Below, in pieces: positions 11,352 through 23,981 of a stretch of 64,000 bases of DNA. Location of the stretch: the NCBI RefSeq assembly GCF_023746595.1, contig NZ_CP080572.1:682001-746000 (forward strand), given 5' to 3'. The DNA comes from Thermococcus argininiproducens. GTDB lineage: Archaea; Methanobacteriota_B; Thermococci; Thermococcales; Thermococcaceae. The notes beneath the pieces were generated by a model. That model made no database searches. It was not told where the DNA came from and saw only the letters and a list, made by a program, of their open reading frames with translations. Within the stretch, counting starts at the first letter, position 1. Every line of letters begins with the position of its first letter. Made by a program: the position numbers and the translations under genes.

Positions 11352-12050
11352 TTGAGAAGATATTTTTTCCTGCCTCTGACTTTGCCATTTTTAATTTTCC
11401 TGGTCTTGTTGTTACCTTTGTTATTCATACTCTTTGCTAGTACAATAACTATTGCTTTCCAGAAGCTGGGACTTCCTTTACCTGTAGCGTTTACTTTATT
11501 CTGGGCAGCTTTGATAGGAAGTTTTGTGAATATTCCAATTACAGAAATAAGGAGTTATGGTCCAATCGTAAAGGTGGCAAAAGTCTCTTTCTTTGGAGTT
11601 ACGTATCCAGTTCCATATGTGGACTGGGGAGAGCAGAAGACTATTGTTAGTATAAACGTTGGTGGTGCACTCGTTCCTTTAAGTATTGTTGTGTATGAAG
11701 TAGTAAGACTTTTAATCCTTGATGAAACGTTCCTTCTCACTAGGATGATAGTGGCTATTTTGGTTTCTGCTGTGGTCAGTAAAGCTTTCTCTAGACCCGT
11801 GAAAGGCTTGGGAATAGCTATCCCAACCTTTATTCCACCTTTAGTTGCGGTAATACTTGCTCTTTCGATAGGTGCCTATAATAAACCCCTTATTGCATAT
11901 ACCAGTGGGACCATGGGTGTCTTAATAGGAGCCGATCTCTTAAATTGGGACAAACTCAAAGAACTCAGTGCTCCAATGGTGAGCATTGGAGGAGCGGGAA
12001 CCTTTGATGGTATATTCTTAGCTGGTATTATAGCGGTTCTCTTAGTATGA
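11352..12050 (+). CDS. DUF1614 integral membrane protein
   Basis: 232 residues with about seven hydrophobic helices. The start is TTG at 11352, preceded by AGGGGGG, since no better-placed ATG exists. The DUF1614 features are the GSFVNIPI segment near residue 56, the central IVSINVGGALVPLS, and the C-terminal GGAGTFDGIFLAGIIAVLL. The family is found in many archaea and some bacteria without known function; the GGAGTFDGIF motif is strongly conserved and suggests a transport or intramembrane role. It lies 46 bp upstream of prs in the same direction. Confidence 0.85.
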   Translation: MRRYFFLPLTLPFLIFLVLLLPLLFILFASTITIAFQKLGLPLPVAFTLFWAALIGSFVNIPITEIRSYGPIVKVAKVSFFGVTYPVPYVDWGEQKTIVSINVGGALVPLSIVVYEVVRLLILDETFLLTRMIVAILVSAVVSKAFSRPVKGLGIAIPTFIPPLVAVILALSIGAYNKPLIAYTSGTMGVLIGADLLNWDKLKELSAPMVSIGGAGTFDGIFLAGIIAVLLV

Positions 12051-12096
12051 GAAAAGATATTAAGTCTTGGGGGAACCTTTCATGGAGGTGACAAGA

Positions 12097-12951
12097 ATGA
12101 AAGTAATCTTAGGTAGTGGTGCATATCACATGGCAGAGGAAATTAAGAACAAAGCTGAGAAGTTTGGAAAAACTGTTGTTGAGGTAGAAATAAAAACTTT
12201 CCCTGATGGGGAGAAGTATGTTAGAGTGCTTGGAGACGGCGAAGAAGCTTTAGTTATACAATCGACCTTTAATCCTCAAAATGAACATCTAATTGAACTT
12301 TTGCTCCTAGGAGATGCACTTAAGGAAAAAGGATTCAAGCATCTTAAAGCTGTTGTCCCTTACTTAGCATACTCTAGGCAAGATAGAGTAACCAAGAAAG
12401 GTGAGCCCATAAGTGTTAGGGCAATCATGAAGATGATTGGACTTTATTATGATGAACTTTATGTGTTTGATCTCCACAATCCTAAAACACTGGAATTTTT
12501 CCCCGGCAAAGCTGTGAATTTGAGCCCTGCCAAAGCCATAGCCAAGTACTTTGAAGATAACCTTGACAACGGTTTAGTTCTTGCACCAGACAAGGGTGCA
12601 TTAGAAAGAGCAAAAGCTGTTGCAGATATTTTGGGGTTGGACTTCAGTTATTTTGAAAAGAAACGCATCTCACCAACAGAAGTACAAATGACACCTGTGG
12701 ATGTGGACGTTAAAGGCAAGAACGTGCTTATAGTAGATGATATTATAAGCACTGGTGGAACTATGATAAAAGCTGCAAATATTCTCAGAAACATGGGAGC
12801 AGATAAAATATTTGTTGTTGCTACACATGGAGTTTTTGCAGAGGGGGCCATTGAAAGAGTAAGCGCCGCTGTTGATGAACTTGCTGTTATAAACACAATT
12901 CCTACACCAGTCTCGAAAATAAGCATTGTTGAAGATATTTTGGGGCTTTAA
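12097..12951 (+). CDS. prs: Ribose-phosphate pyrophosphokinase
   Basis: 284 residues making PRPP from ribose 5-phosphate and ATP for nucleotide, NAD and amino acid synthesis. The ATG at 12097 follows GGAGGTGA; two upstream in-frame ATGs would include that site. Seen are the ATP loop FPDGEKYVR (35-43), the YSRQDR flexible region (92-97) and the PRPP-binding [13 protein letters not shown] (211-223). The class lacks the long bacterial regulatory insertions. A T-run directly follows the stop and probably ends transcription. Confidence 0.96.
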   Translation: MKVILGSGAYHMAEEIKNKAEKFGKTVVEVEIKTFPDGEKYVRVLGDGEEALVIQSTFNPQNEHLIELLLLGDALKEKGFKHLKAVVPYLAYSRQDRVTKKGEPISVRAIMKMIGLYYDELYVFDLHNPKTLEFFPGKAVNLSPAKAIAKYFEDNLDNGLVLAPDKGALERAKAVADILGLDFSYFEKKRISPTEVQMTPVDVDVKGKNVLIVDDIISTGGTMIKAANILRNMGADKIFVVATHGVFAEGAIERVSAAVDELAVINTIPTPVSKISIVEDILGL

Positions 12952-13480
12952 CTTTTTTTAATTTTAAAGATTCAACTTTGGATTTCAAGTTGAACTTCTC
13001 ACAAGGGTTATATCTAGTCTTTTGGTATATTCGTGGTTCAATAGTACTGCAGGTCTGCATTGATACTTCTCAGCACTTGAGAAGAGGAGTACCAGAGCTG
13101 TTGGAAATAGGTAGATATTACTCTAAATTCAATGAAGTCAAGCACATTGAGAGAGATGAAGGTGGTGGAAAGGGCATATTGTCACGAGATATGGTGGAGG
13201 GTATTTGCTAGTATCATTCTTATGTTTACTTCCTTCTGTATATATTTTCCTCAAGTGTTCTATGGTATGTCCATTTAAAAATACTGCTTGGTGAGAGGCT
13301 TAAACTTCTTTTAGAAGATTTAGCGAAGAAAATATACTTGAGGATATATGGTTACACTAGCTTAAGTTGCAAGAAATCTTACATTTATTTGTTAAAAAGT
13401 GGGTATTATTGGAATGTTTTTTGACAGTTTCTTTTTCAAAAATCTCCTTACTGAAGGGTTTTGCAAAAATTTTTCATTGT
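12952..13480. other. Gene-free stretch between prs and the rRNA operon
   Basis: AT-rich DNA with no gene I can defend. It begins with a T-run and a hairpin (TTCAACTT against AAGTTGAA, about 12970-12993) that probably terminate prs. CCTCAAGT (13249-13256) and ACTTGAGG (13336-13343) form a distant inverted repeat with AT-rich flanks. A 77-codon open frame from 12978 lacks a ribosome site and resembles nothing. A weak TATA-like stretch (AAAAATTTTTCA, about 13455-13468) may be the rRNA promoter, because GC content jumps from about 13483 onward. Confidence 0.5.
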
Positions 13481-13744
13481 GGGGGTCTCGGACTATAGGG
13501 TGGAGCGCCCGAATGAGGGTGCCCAAAGCCCAGGCATAAAACGGCGGCGTCGAGGGGAGTGGGTGCAAAGCACCCAACAATGAACCCCGCCCTCCAGCCT
13601 TGGGCACAGCAAAGTGCGCTCCCAAGGAAACCCGAAAGGGGACCCCTTGGGGGTAAGGCAGGCCCAACACCCCGACCAAACCCCGGATGGGTTTTATGGT
13701 ACTCCCTTTTGAAGGGAGTCCCACCGGCCGTACTCCTAATAGCA
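13481..13744 (+). other. Transcribed leader of the rRNA operon
   Basis: From about 13483 the sequence becomes very GC-rich, marking the external transcribed spacer of the rRNA precursor. It contains the upstream arm of the 16S processing stem (13658-13695) and a perfect 8-bp hairpin (ACTCCCTT / AAGGGAGT, 13701-13719) just before the mature 16S 5' end. No coding frame here is plausible. Confidence 0.75.
13658..13695 (+). repeat. 16S processing stem, upstream arm
   Basis: This GC-rich segment (AGACCCAACACCCC-like core, then CCCCGGATGGGTTT) is complementary to 15238-15275 downstream of 16S. The arms pair to close the long stem cut by the archaeal splicing endonuclease at a bulge-helix-bulge during pre-16S excision. 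Confidence 0.8.
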
Positions 13745-15230
<1,486 letters not shown>

Positions 15231-15237
15231 TCGCCGG

Positions 15238-15275
15238 AAACCCATCCGGGGGGCTTAAGGGGTGTTGGGTCTGCT
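15238..15275 (+). repeat. 16S processing stem, downstream arm
   Basis: Complementary to 13658-13695: AAACCCATCCGGGG then GGGGTGTTGGGTCTGC pair with the upstream arm, leaving internal loops. It closes the 16S precursor stem. Confidence 0.8.
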
Positions 15276-15281
15276 TGAAGT

Positions 15282-15358
15282 GGGCCGGTAGCTCAGCCTG
15301 GGAGAGCGCCGGCTTTGCAAGCCGGAGGCCCCGGGTTCAAATCCCGGCCGGTCCACCA
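15282..15358 (+). tRNA. tRNA-Ala (anticodon TGC)
   Basis: Sits in the 16S-23S spacer, the usual archaeal place. The acceptor stem is GGGCCGG with CCGGTCC, followed by discriminator A and an encoded CCA (15356-15358). The anticodon stem CCGGC/GCCGG holds the loop TTTGCAA with TGC. The T arm carries GGTTCAAAT. The G-U pair at acceptor position 3-70, the alanine identity element, is present. No intron. Confidence 0.98.
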
Positions 15359-15430
15359 CGAAGAGGTGCACATCCCGAGCAAAGCTCGGGGTGGAAGGGT
15401 CCTAGGCCCCGAAATAGGGGTCACGATGAG

Positions 15431-15454
15431 GACCGTGCATAGGTAGATTTGGCC
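15431..15454 (+). repeat. 23S processing stem, upstream arm
   Basis: A 24-nt arm starting GACCGTGCATAGG is perfectly complementary to 18534-18557. The two arms bracket 23S rRNA and form the precursor stem cut by the archaeal splicing endonuclease. Confidence 0.9.
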
Positions 15455-15477
15455 CAAAAAATGTCCAGCCTCCAAGT

Positions 15478-18512
<3,035 letters not shown>

Positions 18513-18533
18513 AAGGGGGCTGGGCATTTGATA

Positions 18534-18557
18534 GGCCAAATCTACCTATGCACGGTC
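18534..18557 (+). repeat. 23S processing stem, downstream arm
   Basis: Perfect 24-nt complement of 15431-15454, immediately after 23S. The rRNA transcript then passes into AT-rich DNA with T-runs before the next gene, the likely end of the operon. Confidence 0.9.
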
Positions 18558-18644
18558 CTTGTAACTTTAATCTCTTCTGAATGTATATTCCAGTTTAACG
18601 ATAATTTCAAAAATCTAAGTTATGATTATTTCTTGGTGAAAATA

Positions 18645-19151
18645 ATGAAATTGTTGATTCTAGACCTTGATGGTACTTTGTGGGATCACTATGATGCATC
18701 TAGGTTGACCCCTCCATTTAAAGTCAATAGGAATGAATTAGTTGACTCTTATGGAAATAAATTGCGACTTTTTGAAGGAGCTAGGGAGTTTCTTGAATGG
18801 GCAAAAGACAGATTTCTCTTGAGTATTGCAAGCTGGAATGTAGAAGAATTGGTTCGACCTATTCTTGAAGAATTTGGTATTTGGCATTACTTTGTTTTTC
18901 CTAAAATTGAAAACCATCCAAATAAAGCCGATATGATACTTAGGACTCTCAAACAACTTCAAACCATTGGGTATGAGATAAATGAAGTAATCTATGTTGA
19001 CGATAGGACTCTTCATCTAGAAGAAGTCAAAAGGGCAATTCCAGAGATAAAGTTTGTTCATATGTGGAGAGATGTAAAAAATTTTGAAGAACTTAAATTC
19101 TACCTCATAGAAAGAAGTTGGGGTGAGGAAAATGGAACTTTTGATAGTTAG
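18645..19151 (+). CDS. HAD-family phosphatase, MDP-1-like
   Basis: 168-residue HAD hydrolase. Motif I DLDGTLWD is at 7-14 with nucleophile D7 and acid/base D9; motif II SIASWN is at 60-65; K94 is motif III; DD at 119-120 (VIYVDDR) is motif IV. The small size with no cap domain resembles magnesium-dependent phosphatase-1, which acts on protein phosphotyrosine or small sugar phosphates; the substrate is not evident. ATG 18645 follows GGTGA. It overlaps the DUF366 gene by 20 nt, so they are co-translated. Confidence 0.85.
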   Translation: MKLLILDLDGTLWDHYDASRLTPPFKVNRNELVDSYGNKLRLFEGAREFLEWAKDRFLLSIASWNVEELVRPILEEFGIWHYFVFPKIENHPNKADMILRTLKQLQTIGYEINEVIYVDDRTLHLEEVKRAIPEIKFVHMWRDVKNFEELKFYLIERSWGEENGTFDS

Positions 19152-19698
19152 GGATAAGAGGATTGATTATGACGGCTCTGCCATAAAGAGTCACTGGGCG
19201 TACAGGAACTTTGGAGTTCTAGGAAATTCAATAGTCATTTTCAGGGGAAAATGTAATGTCAAAGTTGAAGAGATGATCGATATTGAGGATCTCCGTCAGA
19301 AAAAGGAGATAAAAAGTGATGACATGGTCCATTATATAATAGAGGTTTTTGAGGTTCCAAATGTTTTCTTAGCGTCAGTCCTTCAGAAGCTCTTTATAGT
19401 AAGGCTCTGTGAAGTTTTGGAGGCATACGGAATAAAAACTTCCAGACGCGGCGATGACATTTACGTCAATGATAAGAAACTTAGTATTTCTATTGCTACA
19501 ATCTCTCCGATGAGTATTAAAGTTCACATAGGGATAAACGTGGAAGCAAAAGGAATTCCAGAAGAAGTCACTGCAATAGGTCTAAAAGAGCTTGGAATAA
19601 ATAACATTGAGGAATTTATGGAAGCAAGTGGAAAAGCGCTAGTGGAAGAATTCTTAAAGGCCAAAAAGGATAGTCTAAAAGTTAGATGGGCTGAATAG
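19132..19698 (+). CDS. DUF366 family protein
   Basis: 188 residues of the archaeal DUF366 family. ATG 19132 follows GGGGTGAGG within the preceding phosphatase gene. Family features are the opening IVRDKRIDYDGSAIKSHWAYRNFGVLGNS segment and the C-terminal ISIATISPMSIKVHIGINV. DUF366 is unannotated; related folds occur in proteins acting on nucleic acids, but no function is established. Coupling with a HAD phosphatase hints at a shared metabolic step. Its stop abuts the stop of the convergent kinase-like gene. Confidence 0.85.
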   Translation: MELLIVRDKRIDYDGSAIKSHWAYRNFGVLGNSIVIFRGKCNVKVEEMIDIEDLRQKKEIKSDDMVHYIIEVFEVPNVFLASVLQKLFIVRLCEVLEAYGIKTSRRGDDIYVNDKKLSISIATISPMSIKVHIGINVEAKGIPEEVTAIGLKELGINNIEEFMEASGKALVEEFLKAKKDSLKVRWAE

Positions 19699-20307
19699 CT
19701 AGAGTATACTCCTAATTAGTATCCCTATGATTGGTACGGAGAGATTGTCGTCTATAAATCGCTGGTATTCAGCAAATGTAAGAATAATACTCCATAAGAA
19801 CTTTGAGTACCAAGAAACACTCTGAAGGAAAAAGAAGGCTATTAAAAGACTTGAGAAAAAGTATCCTACACTACCACTCCAGTGTTTCTTTAAATTTACA
19901 TTATACCCTCTTTTTCTGAAATAATGAAATCTTATGATTCCAGTAACCCCATCACTTATTGCCATAACCAAAAGAAGTGCTGTTGCATATTCTCTGGGGA
20001 GGAAAAACACTACTACGGCTGCAGAGAATGCAAAGAACACCTCCCCATAATTCTTATCTATTTGATACCACTGAAGTTCTCCCTTCTTTATGTGCAAATA
20101 TAATTGGGCGGTTCCAAAAAGAAGTGCTGCTAGAGAGAATATTTCTTTGGGGATTTGTTCGAAATAGTAGAGGAGTGTTGCAGGCACAATGCTGAAATGA
20201 ATTATTTTTCTGTTTACCCATGCATATTCTTTGCCTGTGTACTTTGTTATGAATATTGCACTTAAAATAGGGAGTGCTGCAAAAAATACTGCCGTTGCTA
20301 TGTTCAT
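19699..20307 (-). CDS. SEC59/DGK1/VTE5-family CTP-dependent lipid kinase
   Basis: 202-residue polytopic membrane protein, about six helices. The family signature is visible: RKIIHFSIV near residue 35, ISDGVTGIIRFHYF near 120-135, and KKHWSGSVGYFFSSLLIA followed by FAEYQRFIDDNLSVPI at the C-terminus (the conserved E...DN). Such proteins phosphorylate dolichol, phytol or diacylglycerol with CTP. In archaea a role in recycling polyprenol for glycan carriers or in lipid synthesis is likely, but not shown here. ATG 20307 is chosen for GGTGA 5 nt upstream. Confidence 0.82.
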   Translation of the reverse strand: MNIATAVFFAALPILSAIFITKYTGKEYAWVNRKIIHFSIVPATLLYYFEQIPKEIFSLAALLFGTAQLYLHIKKGELQWYQIDKNYGEVFFAFSAAVVVFFLPREYATALLLVMAISDGVTGIIRFHYFRKRGYNVNLKKHWSGSVGYFFSSLLIAFFFLQSVSWYSKFLWSIILTFAEYQRFIDDNLSVPIIGILIRSIL

Positions 20308-20427
20308 TTCCATCACCCGTTAATAGGAGGTCAAAATATTTAAACTTTGTTTGTTCGCATTTCTATTTGAAAACGCAGAGCCAAAACTTAAAAATGATCT
20401 TTATGAGTCTACATTGGGGGATGAAAA

Positions 20428-22008
20428 ATGGTTCATTGGGCTGATTATATGGCTGAGAAAATTATTCGAGAAAAGGGGGATAAAGAGTCCTATGTAGTTG
20501 AGAGTGGAATCACTCCTAGTGGTTATGTCCACATAGGAAACTTTAGAGAACTTTTCACCACTTATATAGTAGGTCACGCTTTAAAAGACAAAGGAAAGAA
20601 GGTTAGACATATTCATATGTGGGATGATTATGATAGGTTTAGAAAAGTCCCGAAAAACGTTCCCAAGGAATGGCAAGAGTATCTCACAATGCCTGTAAGT
20701 GAAGTTCCTGATCCTTGGGGATGTCATGAGAGTTATGCTGATCACTTTAGAGAGCTCTTTGAAGAAGAAGTAGAAAAGTTAGGCATTGCTGTGGATTTCC
20801 TAAGGGCGAGCGAACTTTACAAAAGTGGAGAATACGCTAATGATGTGAGGATAGCCCTTGAAAAGAGAAACAAGATTATGGAGATCTTAAATAAGTTTAG
20901 AGACATGGCAAAACAGCCCCATTTGCCTGAAGATTGGCAACCAGTTCAAATTTATTGTCCTAACTGCCGCAAAGAGGCTCAATTTGTCGAATGGGATGGC
21001 GAATGGAAGATAAAGTATAGATGTATACATTGTGACCGTGAAGATGTTACAGACATCAGAGACGGGAATGTTAAGCTCAGATGGAGGGTAGACTGGCCCA
21101 TGAGATGGGCTCACTTTAATGTGGATTTTGAACCAGCTGGAAAGGATCACCTAGCAGCAGGTTCAGGATATGAAACGGGTATTGAGATAATAAAGGCAGT
21201 TTATGGAAAAGAACCTCCGATGCCGCTTATGTATGAGTTTGTAGGCATAAAAGGTCAAAAAGGTAAGATGAGTGGATCTAAGGGAAACGTTATATTGCTG
21301 AGCGATCTTTATGAAGTTCTAGAGCCGGGAGTAATAAGGTTCCTCTATGCGAGACATAGGCCGAACAAGGAAATAAAAATCGACCTCGAATTAGGTTTGT
21401 TAAATCTTTATGATGAATTTGATAAGGTCGAGAGGCTGTATTTTGGTATGGAAGAGGCTAAAAACCCTGAAGAAGGGGAAGAGCTTAAGAGGACTTATGA
21501 ACTTTCAATGCCCTTTATTCCAGAGCGATTAATAGCGCAGGCACCTTTTAGGTTCCTCGTAGTGCTAGTTCAGATGCCCCATTTGGACGAGGATAAAATA
21601 ATAAATGTGCTAAAGGAACAGGGTCATATTCCAACTGATCTGGGAAAAGAAGATCTAGAGAGAATAAAATTGAGGATACAGCTTGCTAAAAACTGGGTAG
21701 AGAAATATGCTCCTGAAGGAGTTAAATTTGAACTTCAAGAAAAATTGCCCACAGTAGAGATGAGTGAAGACATCAAAGAAGCTTTGGAAGAACTCGCAGA
21801 ATGGATTGAAAGAAAGGAAAGATTTACAGTCGATGAGTTAAACACGGTTATCTTCGATGCTGCTAAAAAACGGGGAATTTCAAGTAAAAAATACTTTAAA
21901 GTGCTTTATAGTTTGTTTATAGGTAAAGAACGGGGTCCAAGATTAGCTCCATTCTTAGCGTCACTGGACAGGGAATTTGTCATTAAGAGGCTTAGACTCG
22001 AGTCTTAG
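20428..22008 (+). CDS. lysS: Lysyl-tRNA synthetase, class I
   Basis: 526-residue class I LysRS, the archaeal form unrelated to the bacterial class II enzyme. HIGN is at residues 35-38 and KMSGSKGN at 280-287. A zinc ribbon lies between them (CPNC 177-180, CIHC 199-202). The C-terminal half is the alpha-helix cage that recognises the tRNA anticodon. It begins with ATG after GGGG. A TATA-like element (CAAAACTTAAAAATG, about 20382-20396) lies 25-40 bp upstream. Confidence 0.96.
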   Translation: MVHWADYMAEKIIREKGDKESYVVESGITPSGYVHIGNFRELFTTYIVGHALKDKGKKVRHIHMWDDYDRFRKVPKNVPKEWQEYLTMPVSEVPDPWGCHESYADHFRELFEEEVEKLGIAVDFLRASELYKSGEYANDVRIALEKRNKIMEILNKFRDMAKQPHLPEDWQPVQIYCPNCRKEAQFVEWDGEWKIKYRCIHCDREDVTDIRDGNVKLRWRVDWPMRWAHFNVDFEPAGKDHLAAGSGYETGIEIIKAVYGKEPPMPLMYEFVGIKGQKGKMSGSKGNVILLSDLYEVLEPGVIRFLYARHRPNKEIKIDLELGLLNLYDEFDKVERLYFGMEEAKNPEEGEELKRTYELSMPFIPERLIAQAPFRFLVVLVQMPHLDEDKIINVLKEQGHIPTDLGKEDLERIKLRIQLAKNWVEKYAPEGVKFELQEKLPTVEMSEDIKEALEELAEWIERKERFTVDELNTVIFDAAKKRGISSKKYFKVLYSLFIGKERGPRLAPFLASLDREFVIKRLRLES

Positions 22009-22012
22009 TTTC

Positions 22013-22699
22013 TTATTTTTTCTTGTAGATATTTAGATATGAAAGTTCATCAAGTTTAATGGTCTCTATTGGAGTGAAATACATTCTTGCAAGTAGATCT
22101 ATAGTTGTACTTCCCCAAATAACAAATCTGACTCGAAAAGTGATTTCATCACTTCTGTATTCTATCAGGGCGGTTTTCTCTTCTTTATCTATAACGACTT
22201 TATTAATCCAATATTTTTCTCCTATGACAGTCCCCATCTGGATTCGAGAGAGTAGCTCTCTCATATCTATAAAGTTTATTAAAAAGAGCCCTTCCTTTTT
22301 AAGGACCCTCCTTACTTCTTTGAAGACCCTATTTAGTTCTCTTGGTAAAAAATGTGTCGTTGTGTTTCCAAGAAATATTACATAGTCAAATATATTATCT
22401 TCAAAGGGAAGATTCATAGCATTCCCAATAAGGAATTCGACTTTAGAGTTCTTTTCATTTCCATAAGTCCTGGCTTTCTCTATCATCTTTTCACTGATAT
22501 CCACTCCGATTATATCGAATCCATACTCTTCAAGAAGAAATGAAAATCCTCCGACCCCGCAAGCCAAATCTAAAACTTTTCCTTTCTTCTCCATGAATTT
22601 GAGTAAATAGGGCTCGAGTTCTTCTATTCTTTTTTGATATTCTTTTGAGTAAATATCAGTATATGCCCTAAATGCCTGATAGTATTCTTCAAATCCCAT
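22013..22699 (-). CDS. Class I SAM-dependent methyltransferase
   Basis: 228 residues. SAM motif I LDLACGVGGF is at 43-52, followed by the acidic GVDIS end of beta-2 (65-69), motif post-I and FDYVIFLGNTTTHF at motif II. The fold resembles small-molecule or tRNA methyltransferases but has no distinguishing substrate domain. ATG 22699 has no ribosome site; a TATA element (AGATTTATTTATTA on the coding strand, about 22721-22734) about 28 bp upstream suggests a leaderless transcript. Its stop is 4 nt from that of the convergent lysS. Confidence 0.85.
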   Translation of the reverse strand: MGFEEYYQAFRAYTDIYSKEYQKRIEELEPYLLKFMEKKGKVLDLACGVGGFSFLLEEYGFDIIGVDISEKMIEKARTYGNEKNSKVEFLIGNAMNLPFEDNIFDYVIFLGNTTTHFLPRELNRVFKEVRRVLKKEGLFLINFIDMRELLSRIQMGTVIGEKYWINKVVIDKEEKTALIEYRSDEITFRVRFVIWGSTTIDLLARMYFTPIETIKLDELSYLNIYKKK

Positions 22700-22785
22700 G
22701 AGAATAGATAGGGTGTCTAATAAATAAATCTTCTCTCGAGCGCCAGATTTTTAACCCCTCTCTCTTAATATTCTCGGTGACAGGC

Positions 22786-23367
22786 ATGGAGTTCAATTTA
22801 ATCATAACCGGTGTTGGTGGTCAAGGGGGGCTTACACTTTCAAGAATCATTGGAAATGCCGCAATGAAAGAAGGTTATAATGTCAGAATTGGTGAAACTC
22901 TTGGAATGAGCCAGAGGTATGGAAGCGTGCTTAGTTATCTTCGTTTTGGAGAAGAGGTTTATTCTCCTCTAATTGAAGAAGGAGAAGCTGATTTAATGCT
23001 GGCCCTTGAACCTGCAGAGGCCTTAAGAAATGCTCGCTTTTTAAGTGGAAAAAGTTATGCAATAGTTAATGCATATCCTATTCACACAGCCACCACTTTG
23101 GTCGGGAAAGAGGAATATCCAGATCTGAATGACGTCCAGAAGGCCTTAAAAAGAATATGTCCTGTTGAAATGATGGATTTCCAAAAGGAGGCAGATAAAA
23201 TTAATCCACGGACCCTTGGAGTTTTAATGCTTGGTTATGCTTACGGTAGGGGCTTGGTACCACTAAGGAAGGAGAGCCTCATTGAGGGTATTAAAGAAAC
23301 ATTGAAGGCTAAGCTGTGGGAAGTTAATATTCTAGCCTTAGAGAGGGGTATTGAACTGGCTAGATAA
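22786..23367 (+). CDS. Orphan indolepyruvate oxidoreductase beta-like subunit
   Basis: 193 residues of the 2-oxoacid:ferredoxin oxidoreductase gamma/IorB fold, with [20 protein letters not shown] and GMSQRYGSVLSYLRFGEEVYSP. It is a clear paralogue of the iorB at 42914-43522 but has no alpha subunit nearby. It may pair with another catalytic subunit, or with a phenylacetate/aryl-pyruvate enzyme, or act alone. ATG 22786 follows GGTGACAGGC. Transcription starts divergently from the methyltransferase. Confidence 0.85.
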   Translation: MEFNLIITGVGGQGGLTLSRIIGNAAMKEGYNVRIGETLGMSQRYGSVLSYLRFGEEVYSPLIEEGEADLMLALEPAEALRNARFLSGKSYAIVNAYPIHTATTLVGKEEYPDLNDVQKALKRICPVEMMDFQKEADKINPRTLGVLMLGYAYGRGLVPLRKESLIEGIKETLKAKLWEVNILALERGIELAR

Positions 23368-23384
23368 TTTTTCCATTATTCTTT

Positions 23385-23466
23385 CTGACCTCCTCCCCGC
23401 TTTTCAAGATGGGGAGGTTTGAGGGGTTTCATTCAGACCCACCCTAAAGAGCGAGACTTTCAAAAG
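23385..23466. mobile_element. 82-bp relic of the same element family that splits the deacetylase gene
   Basis: Starts CTGACCTCCTCCCCGC and ends AGAGCGAGACTTTCAAAAG, matching both ends of the 374-bp element at 39683-40056. The end hairpin CCTCCCC/GGGGAGG is intact. Almost all internal sequence is missing, so this is a deleted, immobile derivative. It sits just upstream of the DtxR-type gene promoter. Confidence 0.65.
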
Positions 23467-23489
23467 AAAAATGTAAAACCAAAAAGCAC

Positions 23490-23516
23490 TTAAATTATTT
23501 AGGTTACTCTAACCTA
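23490..23516 (+). promoter_or_regulatory. TATA box with a perfect 17-bp palindromic operator
   Basis: TTAAATTATTTA (23490-23500) serves as TATA. TAGGTTA-CTC-TAACCTA (23500-23516) is a perfect inverted repeat between TATA and the expected start of transcription of the DtxR-type gene. Binding there would block RNA polymerase, so autoregulation by the adjacent metal-dependent repressor is the simplest reading. Confidence 0.6.
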
Positions 23517-23526
23517 GGTGAGGTGT

Positions 23527-23952
23527 GTGGAAATAAGTAAAAGGGAAGAGGAGTACTTGGAGACTATGTATATTCTTCAAAAGAATAAGGGGATAATTAG
23601 GGTAAAAGATATCTCAAAAAAACTCGGAGTAAGGCCTCCGAGTGTTGTTGATGCGCTCAAAAAGCTTAATGAGAAAGGATTTATTGAGTATGAAAAATAT
23701 GATAGGATTTTACTAACTGAGAAGGGAGTAGAAGTTGCAAAATCTACCTACCAAAAGCATCTACTTTTAATGAAATTCTTCACCGAAATCCTTGGGATCC
23801 CCCCTGAGATAGCAGAAGAAGATGCATGCCAGTTTGAACATTATGTGCATGAAATAACAGCTGAGAGAATGAAAGAATTTGCCAAGTACATAGAGGAGCA
23901 CTGTCCTTATGTGCTTAAGCAATTTCTGAAGGAGTCTAAAGAAAAAAGTTGA
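23527..23952 (+). CDS. DtxR/MntR-family metal-dependent transcriptional regulator
   Basis: 141 residues. The N-terminal winged helix has VKDISKKLGVRPPSVVDALKKLNEKGFIEYEKYDRILLTEKG, and the dimerisation/metal half has HLLLMKFFTEILGIPPEIAEEDACQFEHYVHEITAERM with the usual E, C, E and H ligands (EEDACQFEH). There is no SH3-like third domain, as in MntR/MDR1-type archaeal proteins. It should sense Fe or Mn and repress metal uptake. GTG 23527 aligns with the family start and follows AGGTGAGG; GTG 23518 is possible if the mRNA is leaderless. Confidence 0.9.
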   Translation: MEISKREEEYLETMYILQKNKGIIRVKDISKKLGVRPPSVVDALKKLNEKGFIEYEKYDRILLTEKGVEVAKSTYQKHLLLMKFFTEILGIPPEIAEEDACQFEHYVHEITAERMKEFAKYIEEHCPYVLKQFLKESKEKS

Positions 23953-23981
23953 GAAAAGCTCTTTTCTTAAATTTTAGGGGG

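Noticed and set aside
12978-13211. 77-codon open frame after prs
   Set aside because: No ribosome site, begins inside a terminator-like hairpin, and the product resembles no protein.
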